5,479 nt of DNA, from the NCBI GenBank assembly GCA_013696905.1, contig JACCXP010000070.1, positions 1 to 5,479 of the forward strand, read 5' to 3'. The stretch is from Thermoleophilaceae bacterium. Its GTDB lineage: Bacteria; Actinomycetota; Thermoleophilia; Solirubrobacterales; Thermoleophilaceae. The notes below the pieces were generated by a model. The model was not told the DNA's origin. It worked only from the letters and a program-made list of their open reading frames with translations, and made no database searches. How positions within the stretch are numbered: the first letter of the stretch is position 1; every line of letters begins with the position of its first letter. Of the stretch, positions 1 to 5,479 are shown in pieces. A program made the position numbers and the translations under genes.

Positions 1-24
1 GTACGACCCTGACCGAACGTCGTT

Positions 25-429
25 CTAGTGGCCTGTGCTCGACATCTCAGCGGGCTCGGCCAGCTCGGCCGCGAGCTCGGCGATCGCAAGCGGCGGGTCT
101 GCGGCTTGGGACAGCGCGGCTCCGGCCTCGTCCGGGCCGCCCGCCTCGAGCACGCGCCGGTAGGACTCGGTGTCGAGACCGGCGAGCCCGACCGCTTCCC
201 CCCGCAGCGCGACGGCACGATCGCGCAGATCGCGCATCCGCTCCCGCGCCGCGCCTTCGGCCGCCGCCGTGAGCGCCACGGACGCCGCCATCTCGACTAG
301 CGCCCCCGCCGCCGCGCTCGCAAGCGCCGCAGCGGCGCCACCGCTCGGGCCGGGCTCGCGCGAGGCGAGCCGCTCGAGCAGCTCCGATACGCGCAGGCCC
401 CCGATCGCGTGACCGGGCGCGGCGCTCAG
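25..429 (-). CDS. Short cyclodeaminase/cyclohydrolase-family protein (methenyl-THF cyclohydrolase-like), atypical start and C-terminus
   Basis: The frame ends at TAG 25-27. Homology appears to begin near position 408 with AIGGLRVSELLERLASREPGPSGGAAAAL, the first helix and Gly-rich turn of the FTCD_C/FchA family (usual form: SPTPGGGSAAA). It continues through VEMAASVAL, LDTESYRRVLEA (the usual DAEAF region) and PLAIAELAAELAE. Family members interconvert 5,10-methenyl-THF and 10-formyl-THF or deaminate formimino-THF; position after fhs favours the cyclohydrolase role. No ATG, GTG or TTG lies in frame near the expected start. The options are CTG at 427-429, overlapping the fhs TGA as CTGA (134 aa, coordinates used here), CTG at 394-396, or GTG at 520-522, which would add an Arg-rich, out-of-frame reading of the fhs end. 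The product stops about 60 residues before the family's usual end (about 200 aa), losing the SDA...NV.IN region. It may be a short variant, a decaying gene or a sequence error. Confidence 0.65.
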   Translation of the reverse strand: MSAAPGHAIGGLRVSELLERLASREPGPSGGAAAALASAAAGALVEMAASVALTAAAEGAARERMRDLRDRAVALRGEAVGLAGLDTESYRRVLEAGGPDEAGAALSQAADPPLAIAELAAELAEPAEMSSTGH

Positions 430-2108
430 AACAGCCCGATCGTGCGGCCCTCTGCGTCGATGTCGACGTCGAAGGCGGCCGCCCCGGTTCCGAGTCCCGG
501 CATCTGCTGGATGTCCCCGCACAGCGGCACCAGCCAGCCCGCGCCGGTGTACGCCCTGATGTCCCTGACCGGCAGCGTGAAGTCCCTCGGCTCGCCCATG
601 AGGCTCGGGTCAGCGGACAGCGACAGGTGGGTCTTCGCCATGCAGACGGGCAGGTTCGAAAGCCCCTCGGCGGTGAAGTCGGCGATCTTGCGCTCAGCGG
701 CGTCGTAGTAGTAGACATCGCGTGCGCCGTAGATGCGCTTGGCGATCGTCTCGATCTTGTCGGTGATCGAGGCCTCGTCCTGGTACAGGTGGTGGAAGCT
801 CGCCGGCTGCGTGCAGGCGTCGACGACGGCCTCCGCGAGCGTGGACGCGCCCGGCCCGCCGCGCGTGACGCCCTCGTTGACCGCCGCGGCGTAGGCCCCG
901 CCCTCGACGGCGAGCTGGCTCACGAGCTCGACCTCGGAGTCCGTGTCGCCCGGCATGCGGTTGACGGCGACCACGCACGGCACGCCGAACTCGGCGACGA
1001 TCCCGAGGTGGTGGCGCAGGTTGGCCATGCCGCGCTCGATCGCCTGCCGGCTCTGCGCGCCGGTCGCGCTCGCCGGGTCGTCGAGCCCGCCGTGGTGCTT
1101 GAGCGCGCGCACGCTCGCGACGAGCACGACCGCGCTCGGCGCGATCTGGCCGACGCGGCAGACGATGTCCATGAACTTCTCCATCCCCATGTCCGAGCCG
1201 AAGCCAGACTCCGTGATCGTGTAGTCGCCGAGCTTGAGGCCGACGAGGTCGGCCACGAGCGAGCTGTTGCCGTGCGCGATGTTGGCGAACGGACCGGTGT
1301 GCATGAGCGCGGGCTGCCCCTCGAGCGTCTGCACGAGGTTCGGCTTCAGCGCGTCCTTCAGCAGCACAGTCATCGCTCCGGCGGCGCGCAGGTCCTCGGC
1401 CGTGATCGCCTTGGCGCCCTCGAATGAGTAGGCAGCGGTGATCCGCCCGAGGCGGCGGCGCAGGTCCTGCAGGTCGCGCGCGACGGCGACGATCGCCATC
1501 ACCTCGGAGGCGGCCGTGATGTCGAAGCCGGTCTCGCGCGGGTAGCCGTTGGCGCGGCCGCCGAGGCCTACGGTGATCTGGCGCAGCGCGCGGTCGTTCA
1601 TGTCGACGGCGCGCCGCCAGCCGACCCGCAGCGGATCGATGTCGTGCGGGTTGCCGTGCAGCAGCGACGCATCGAGGATCGCCGCGAGCAGGTTGTTGGC
1701 GGCGCCGATCGCGTGCATGTCGCCGGTGAAGTGGAGGTTCAGGTCCTCCATCGGCACGACCTGGGCGAGCCCCGCGCCCGCCGCGCCGCCCTTGATGCCG
1801 AAGACCGGGCCGACGGAGGCCTCTCGCAGGCACAGCACCGGCGACTCGCCGATCGCGCCGAGCCCCTGCGTCAGCGAGACCGCCGTGGTCGTCTTGCCCT
1901 CGCCCGCCTTGGTGGGCGTCATGCCCGAGACGCAGACGAGCTTGCCGTTCTGGACGCCCGCCATGCGCTCGAGCAGGGACAGCTCGATCTTGGCCTTGTA
2001 GCGCCCGAAGGGCATCAGCTCGTTGGGCTCGACCCCCGCTTGATCGGCGATCTGCTCGATCGGTCGAAGCTCGGCCTCTTGGGCGATCTGCAGGCTTGTC
2101 TTTGCCAC
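426..2108 (-). CDS. fhs: Formate-tetrahydrofolate ligase (10-formyl-THF synthetase)
   Basis: The gene encodes 560 residues, the normal length for the family. The GTG start follows GGAGGAG. The enzyme joins formate to tetrahydrofolate using ATP, giving 10-formyl-THF, and the reaction is reversible. The P-loop is TPTKAGEGKTTT (64-75). Next come VGPVFGIKGGAAGAG (99-113), EDLNLHFTGDMHAIGAANN (121-139), KPNLVQTLEGQPALMHTGPFANIAHGNSSLVAD (about 255-287), ESGFGSDMGMEKFMDI (300-315), LPVCMAKTHLSLSADP (486-501) and the C-terminal GRTIGLF. Several blocks (HGNSS, KTHLSLS) look more like eukaryotic C1-THF synthase than clostridial or streptococcal Fhs. The P-loop has Lys where Pro is usual, and REPS reads REAS. 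After Sox-catalysed demethylation it probably works in the formate-releasing, ATP-forming direction, comparable in role to purU in the Corynebacterium sox cluster; this direction is inferred. The frame looks intact throughout. Confidence 0.95.
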   Translation of the reverse strand: MAKTSLQIAQEAELRPIEQIADQAGVEPNELMPFGRYKAKIELSLLERMAGVQNGKLVCVSGMTPTKAGEGKTTTAVSLTQGLGAIGESPVLCLREASVGPVFGIKGGAAGAGLAQVVPMEDLNLHFTGDMHAIGAANNLLAAILDASLLHGNPHDIDPLRVGWRRAVDMNDRALRQITVGLGGRANGYPRETGFDITAASEVMAIVAVARDLQDLRRRLGRITAAYSFEGAKAITAEDLRAAGAMTVLLKDALKPNLVQTLEGQPALMHTGPFANIAHGNSSLVADLVGLKLGDYTITESGFGSDMGMEKFMDIVCRVGQIAPSAVVLVASVRALKHHGGLDDPASATGAQSRQAIERGMANLRHHLGIVAEFGVPCVVAVNRMPGDTDSEVELVSQLAVEGGAYAAAVNEGVTRGGPGASTLAEAVVDACTQPASFHHLYQDEASITDKIETIAKRIYGARDVYYYDAAERKIADFTAEGLSNLPVCMAKTHLSLSADPSLMGEPRDFTLPVRDIRAYTGAGWLVPLCGDIQQMPGLGTGAAAFDVDIDAEGRTIGLF

Positions 2109-2110
2109 TT

Positions 2111-2117
2111 CTCCTCC
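2111..2117 (-). promoter_or_regulatory. Ribosome-binding site deciding the fhs start
   Basis: The minus strand reads GGAGGAG here, followed by AA and GTG. It fills most of the 20-base gap between the soxB stop and fhs. It fixes the GTG at 2108 as the start, although the same frame stays open for hundreds of codons upstream inside soxB. It is the strongest Shine-Dalgarno sequence in the window. Confidence 0.8.
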
Positions 2118-2128
2118 ACCTTCCGTCG

Positions 2129-3340
2129 TCAATGACTCACGGCGGCGGCCGCGAGCTCGGACACGAGCCGGTCCTCGTAGAAGCGCTCGAGCCGGAAGGG
2201 CGCGATCAGATCTGGCGTTCGGCCGGTGTCGATCAGCTCGGCGAGCGTCGAGCCGACGATCGGTGCGGCCTTGAATCCGTACGTGCCCCACCCCGTCGAG
2301 ACGAGGAAGCCCTCGATCTCGGTCAGGCCGAGGATCGGGCTGTAGTCGGGCGAGATGTCGCACAGGCCGGCCCAGCTGCGCAGCATGCGAGCGTGCTCGA
2401 GTTGGGGGAAGAGCTCGAGCATGTGCCGGCACGACTCCTGCAGGAAGTTGAGCGTGCCCTGCTGGCGATACGTCGTCCAGGGCTCGATCTCGGCCCCGAC
2501 CAGCACCTCGCCGCGGTCGGTCTGGGAGATGTAGACGTGCATCTGGGAGGACACGATCACGACGTCGAGGAACGGCTTCAGCGGCTCGGTCACGAACGCC
2601 TGCAGGATGTGCGTCGTGATCGGCAGCGGCACGCCCACCATGTCGGCGATCGTCGTGCTCCAGCCGGCGGTGGCGCTGATCACGATGCGCGTCTCGATGT
2701 CGCCGCGGTTGGTCTTCACGCGCGAGACGCCGCCGTTCGAGCGCTCGATGCCCGTGACCTCCGTGTAGGGGTGGATCTCGGCGCCGCCCGCGTCGGCCGC
2801 GCTCGCGTATCCCCACACCACCGCGTCGTGGCGGATGATCCCACCGGGCGGGTGGTAGAGCGCCGCCTGGATCGGCCACGTCGAATCGTCCGAGACTCGC
2901 ATCGCCGGGGCGAGGCGTTGGATCTCCTCGGGCCAGATCACGCGCGAGTCGATCCCGAGCTGCCGGTTGACCTCGGCGCGCTCCTGCATCACGAACGTCG
3001 CACGGTCCGAATGGGAGAGCGTGAGGTGCCCGTTCTGGGAGAACATCACGTTCCAGCCGAGGTCGGCGGACAGGCCCTCGTAGAGCTTGATGCTCGCGTC
3101 GTAGAAGCGCGCGCCCTCGGGTGTCTTGTAGTTCGAGCGCAGGATCGTCGTGTTGCGCCCCGCGGCGCCCGAGCCGATGTAGCTCTTCTCGAGCACGGCG
3201 ACGTTCTTGATCCCGCGCTTTGTGAGGTAATGGGCCGCGGACAGGCCGTGTGCCCCGCCGCCGACGATCACGACGTCGTAGGAGCGCCTGAGCGCGGGCC
3301 GCGAGCGCCACTTGCGCCGGCTGCGAAAGAGGTCGAGCAT
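2129..3340 (-). CDS. soxB: Sarcosine oxidase beta subunit, FAD/FMN-dependent oxidoreductase
   Basis: The gene encodes 403 residues. ATG at 3340-3338 was chosen because it lies two bases after the soxG stop, has a GAGGCGGA purine-rich site at 3347-3354, and gives the usual SoxB N-terminus (about 400 aa). The Rossmann FAD motif VIVGGGAHGLSAAHYL is at residues 24-39. GRNTTILRSNY (61-71) is a strong SoxB signature. His171, in GGIIRHDAVVWGYA, corresponds to the histidine that covalently carries FMN in heterotetrameric sarcosine oxidases. The C-terminal flavin-site block GLCDISPDYSPILG and GWGTYGFKAAP lies at 325-360. In the family this subunit oxidises the amine at FAD and passes electrons to FMN at the alpha/beta interface; oxidases then pass them to oxygen. 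The protein is cytoplasmic, with no signal peptide. The usual GWGTGGFK reads GWGTYGFK here (Tyr354). No soxD lies beside it, unlike the classical soxBDAG order. Confidence 0.92.
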   Translation of the reverse strand: MLDLFRSRRKWRSRPALRRSYDVVIVGGGAHGLSAAHYLTKRGIKNVAVLEKSYIGSGAAGRNTTILRSNYKTPEGARFYDASIKLYEGLSADLGWNVMFSQNGHLTLSHSDRATFVMQERAEVNRQLGIDSRVIWPEEIQRLAPAMRVSDDSTWPIQAALYHPPGGIIRHDAVVWGYASAADAGGAEIHPYTEVTGIERSNGGVSRVKTNRGDIETRIVISATAGWSTTIADMVGVPLPITTHILQAFVTEPLKPFLDVVIVSSQMHVYISQTDRGEVLVGAEIEPWTTYRQQGTLNFLQESCRHMLELFPQLEHARMLRSWAGLCDISPDYSPILGLTEIEGFLVSTGWGTYGFKAAPIVGSTLAELIDTGRTPDLIAPFRLERFYEDRLVSELAAAAVSH

Positions 3341-3342
3341 CG

Positions 3343-4092
3343 CTATTCCGCCTCGACGGCGGCGCGCTCGCCGGCGCCGAGCTCGGCGAACGCATCGGCG
3401 CCGACCTGAGCCGCTCCGAACTGGACGCCGGCGTCGGCGATCGCGGTCCATATGTAGTGCGCGTGATAGGAGCCGACGAGGACGAGGAAGCGCTCGCCCT
3501 GCTCGCGCAGCACCATCGCCGGCACGCGCCCGACCGACCCGGGCCGAAAGCCCTGCTCGGGCATCCGCGCCGGGCGCAGGTCGAGCGCCGTCAGCCGTGC
3601 CAGCAGCTCGCGCGCCGAAGGGCCGATCACAGACAGCGCGGCGAGCCCGGCGCTCAAGTCGACCACCGAGGCGAAGCGGCCCTCGGCTGCGGCCTCGAGC
3701 CGGTCACGCATCTCGGCGGCATCCCCGGGGGGCGTCAAGACGAGTGCACGCTCCGGGCTCGGCGAGCACCACCAGGCGCCACTCGCGCGCGTCGCCCGCT
3801 CGCACGACAGCTCGACGCCCTCTGAGACCTCGGCCGCGATCGCGCTGAGCTCTGCCTCGGGCGCCTGGAGCTCGAGCTTTCCGAGCGCCGAGCGATCGAC
3901 GACCCCGACGCGCGAGCGGCAAGCCTCGAGCTCCGACTCGGGCGGGCCGTAGGTCGCGGCCGTCCGCCAGCCGTCGCGGACCTCGAGGCGGCCGCCGGCC
4001 GCCTCCTGCAGGCGCGCGAACGGGCTCAGGGCGACGGGCACGGCGCCGTCCGCGCTGCCACTTCGCTCGACGGTCAGGAACTCGAAGCTCAC
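3343..4092 (-). CDS. soxG: Sarcosine oxidase gamma subunit-like protein (GcvT-like fold)
   Basis: The gene encodes 249 residues. The GTG start (4092-4090) overlaps the soxA stop as GTGA, with a GGGGAG ribosome-binding site at 4104-4109. The stop is TAG at 3343-3345. The N-terminal part (about residues 23-77) reads like the first block of GcvT/SoxG proteins: SPFARLQEAAGG, then RSRVGVVDRSALGKLEL. The central block VVDLSAGLAALSVIGPSARELLARLTALDL (144-173) and the end EQGERFLVLVGSYHAHYIWTAIADAG (197-222) match SoxG, where this small subunit helps hold the alpha and beta subunits together. At 249 residues it is longer than most SoxG proteins (about 200), mainly because the N-terminal GcvT-like segment is fuller. 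No folate-site MDDG-type motif is seen, so a structural role is more likely than catalysis. Its place between soxA and soxB supports the call. Sequence conservation is weak, as is usual for this subunit. Confidence 0.8.
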   Translation of the reverse strand: MSFEFLTVERSGSADGAVPVALSPFARLQEAAGGRLEVRDGWRTAATYGPPESELEACRSRVGVVDRSALGKLELQAPEAELSAIAAEVSEGVELSCERATRASGAWWCSPSPERALVLTPPGDAAEMRDRLEAAAEGRFASVVDLSAGLAALSVIGPSARELLARLTALDLRPARMPEQGFRPGSVGRVPAMVLREQGERFLVLVGSYHAHYIWTAIADAGVQFGAAQVGADAFAELGAGERAAVEAE

Positions 4093-5479
4093 GAGCGCAG
4101 CCGCTCCCCGTCCGGGTCGTAGAACGGCTTCGTCGTGACCTCTGCCTCCAGCCTGTGGCCGTCGTCGGCGATCGTGATCGTGGCACCGTCCGCCGCGAGG
4201 CGCGCGGGCACCCAGGCCATGCCGATCGCCTGACCGACCTCATGGCTGTAGCGCGAGCTCGTGACGCGGCCGGCCATGTCCCCGTTCACCATCACGGCCG
4301 CGCCCTCGGTGGGCACACTGCCGCCCGCGACCCGAAAGCCCACGAGCGCGGTCTCGAGCTCCGTTTCGGCGGCGGCGGTGAGCGCCCAGCGACCGATGAA
4401 GTCGCTCTCCTTGTCGAGCTTGACGATCCAGGGCATCGCCGCCCCGTACGGGGTCGATTCGGAGTCCGTGTCCTGTCCGACGAGGATGTGCAGCTTCTCG
4501 AGCCGCAGCACGCGCTGGGGCTCGAGGCCGAAGGGCCGGATCCCGCGCCCGGAGCCCGCGCCCATGATCGCCTTCCAGACGTGCTCGCCGTGGGCGGCGG
4601 GATAGTGGATCTCGTAGCCGAGCTCGCCGACGAAGCCGATCCGCAGGATCAGGCAGTCGACACCGGCGACGCGCGCGCGCTTGCCGTCGAGGTACCCGAA
4701 GCCCTCGCTCGAGCAGTCGAGCTCGGTCAGCTGGGACATGATCGCGCGCGCCTCGGGGCCGGCCAGGTTGACCGCGCAGAGCGCGCCCGTCACGTCCGTG
4801 ATGTGCACGTCCATGCGCCAGTCGGCGAGCCACCAGGAGAACCACTCCTCGACGGCCCCCGCGCCGCTCGAGGTCGTGGTCACGTAGAAGGACTGCTCGT
4901 CGAGGCGGCAGATCGTGCCGTCGTCCATGATCCGGCCGGCGTCGGAGCCGAGCACGCCGTAGCGGATCCGTCCGACCTCGAGGTTGGAGATGCGGTTCGG
5001 ATAGAGGCGGTCGAGGAAGGCGCCGGCCTCGCGGCCGCGCACGATCAGCTTGCCGAGCGTCGAGACGTCGATCAGCCCGGCGGCCTCGTGGACCGAGCGC
5101 GCCTCGCCGGCGGGATCGCCGTAGTCGTAGGCGCGGCGCCAGTCGCCGGCCCACATCACGTTTGCACCGAGCTCGCGGTGAATGGCGTGGATGGAGGAGC
5201 GCTTGGCCGGCTCGATCGGACGGCCGGCCAGCGCGCCGAGCGGGATCGTCGACCACGGCGGGCGCCCAGTCGTCGTGCCGACCGCGTCGAGATCCTGGCC
5301 GGTCTCCTTGGCCATCAGGCGGATCGACGGGAGCTGGCACATGCGCCCCTGGCACGGGCCCATCGTCACGGTCGTGTAGCGCTTCGAGAGCTCGATCGAG
5401 TCGAAGCCCTCGGCGACGCTCTGCGCGATCTCCTTGGTCGTGACGTCCTCGCACAGGCAGGCGAAGCACTTTCCAGCGC
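4089..5479 (-). CDS. soxA: Sarcosine oxidase alpha subunit-like protein, C-terminal part (partial, runs off right edge)
   Basis: The reading frame is open from the right edge (first full codon at 5477) to a TGA at 4089-4091, giving 462 visible residues; full alpha subunits are usually about 950-1000, so the 5' half is outside. Visible residues 1-50 contain CLCEDVT, then KRYTTVTMGPCQGRMC. The KRYTT block is typical of SoxA, and the cysteines form C-x-C-x32-C-x4-C, the layout of BFD-like [2Fe-2S] domains. From about residue 94 to 366 lies a GCV_T aminomethyltransferase domain (SIHAIHRELGA, VSTLGKL, RIMDDG at about 182-187, GFVGELGYEIHYP at about 281-293). A C-terminal GCV_T barrel follows at about 377-455 (NGDMAGRVTSSRYS). 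In the family, the N-terminal half handles amine/NAD and flavin binding, and the GCV_T half binds tetrahydrofolate and captures the methyl group as 5,10-methylene-THF. Its stop overlaps the soxG start by four bases (GTGA). The true substrate could be sarcosine, dimethylglycine or another N-methyl compound. The family call is firm; the substrate is inferred. Confidence 0.9.
   Translation of the reverse strand, partial: AGKCFACLCEDVTTKEIAQSVAEGFDSIELSKRYTTVTMGPCQGRMCQLPSIRLMAKETGQDLDAVGTTTGRPPWSTIPLGALAGRPIEPAKRSSIHAIHRELGANVMWAGDWRRAYDYGDPAGEARSVHEAAGLIDVSTLGKLIVRGREAGAFLDRLYPNRISNLEVGRIRYGVLGSDAGRIMDDGTICRLDEQSFYVTTTSSGAGAVEEWFSWWLADWRMDVHITDVTGALCAVNLAGPEARAIMSQLTELDCSSEGFGYLDGKRARVAGVDCLILRIGFVGELGYEIHYPAAHGEHVWKAIMGAGSGRGIRPFGLEPQRVLRLEKLHILVGQDTDSESTPYGAAMPWIVKLDKESDFIGRWALTAAAETELETALVGFRVAGGSVPTEGAAVMVNGDMAGRVTSSRYSHEVGQAIGMAWVPARLAADGATITIADDGHRLEAEVTTKPFYDPDGERLRS
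5337..5459 (-). other. BFD-like [2Fe-2S] cysteine motif in the alpha subunit
   Basis: The encoded motif has cysteines at codons 5459-5457 and 5453-5451 (CLCE), then at 5354-5352 and 5339-5337 (CQGRMC), spaced C-x-C-x32-C-x4-C. A further cysteine lies three residues upstream at 5468-5466. This pattern is known from BFD-like [2Fe-2S] domains in nitrite reductase, hydrogen cyanide synthase and dye-linked proline/opine dehydrogenases. Classical Corynebacterium/Pseudomonas SoxA has the same EDVT/KRYTT frame but not these cysteines, as I recall the family. Cluster binding is inferred from the motif. Confidence 0.75.

Noticed and set aside
1..24. Possible terminator after the last gene
   Set aside because: Only 24 bases are visible after the stop, and they show no clear hairpin or T-run. 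The operon may continue beyond the edge.
694..1833. 379-codon minus-strand frame inside fhs
   Set aside because: It is a shifted reading of fhs with Arg/Ala-rich composition; fhs motifs run unbroken in the proper frame.
2109..3395. Upstream extension of the fhs frame through soxB, which would give a 989-residue fusion
   Set aside because: The extension is an Arg/Pro-rich out-of-frame reading of soxB. A strong GGAGGAG plus GTG at 2108 and the family's normal 560-residue length fix the real start.
2096..3409. 437-codon open frame on the plus strand opposite soxB
   Set aside because: It is rich in Arg/Ala/Asp/Val with no recognisable domain, and it lies antisense to a clear soxB. Long antisense frames are expected in high-GC DNA.
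4240..5469. 409-codon minus-strand frame overlapping soxA
   Set aside because: It is an Arg-rich shadow of soxA in another frame with no conserved motif; the soxA frame has continuous homology.
1..5479. Frequent GATCG/CGATCG words across the window as a possible signal
   Set aside because: They arise where a codon ending in G is followed by the preferred Ile codon ATC on the minus strand; spacing is irregular and follows Ile positions.

Overview
The window is GC-rich (by eye well above 65%) and tightly packed. All five genes lie on the minus strand, so transcription runs from position 5479 towards 1. Codons strongly favour G/C in third position, GTG starts are used, and Ile is nearly always ATC. 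The gene content and codon bias fit a high-GC actinobacterium. A Thermoleophilia-type lineage (Solirubrobacter/Gaiella-like) is possible, but that is inference and nothing in the sequence decides it.

Layout in transcription order: (1) the 3' part of a sarcosine-oxidase alpha subunit gene (soxA-like, 4089-5479, open at the right edge), covering the end of the dehydrogenase part with a cysteine motif and the whole folate-binding aminomethyltransferase (GCV_T) part; (2) a soxG-like gamma subunit (3343-4092), joined to soxA by a GTGA stop/start overlap; (3) soxB, the FAD/FMN beta subunit (2129-3340), starting 2 bases after the soxG stop; (4) fhs, formate-tetrahydrofolate ligase (426-2108, GTG start behind a strong GGAGGAG site); (5) a short cyclodeaminase/cyclohydrolase-family gene (25-about 429) touching the fhs stop. 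The widest gap is 20 bases, so this looks like one operon. Its promoter and first genes lie beyond the right edge.

Together the genes suggest a demethylation and C1-salvage pathway. The Sox complex removes the N-methyl group of sarcosine, or a related N-methyl amino acid, and passes it to tetrahydrofolate as 5,10-methylene-THF. After oxidation to methenyl-THF, by an enzyme not visible here, the cyclohydrolase would make 10-formyl-THF. Fhs running in reverse could then release formate and yield ATP.

Three points deserve attention. The alpha subunit carries a C-x-C...C-x4-C motif typical of BFD-like [2Fe-2S] domains, which classical tetrameric sarcosine oxidases lack. Fhs shows signature blocks resembling eukaryotic C1-THF synthase. 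The cyclohydrolase gene is short at its C-terminus and has no ordinary start codon at the expected place. No RNA gene, mobile element, CRISPR array or long intergenic region is present.
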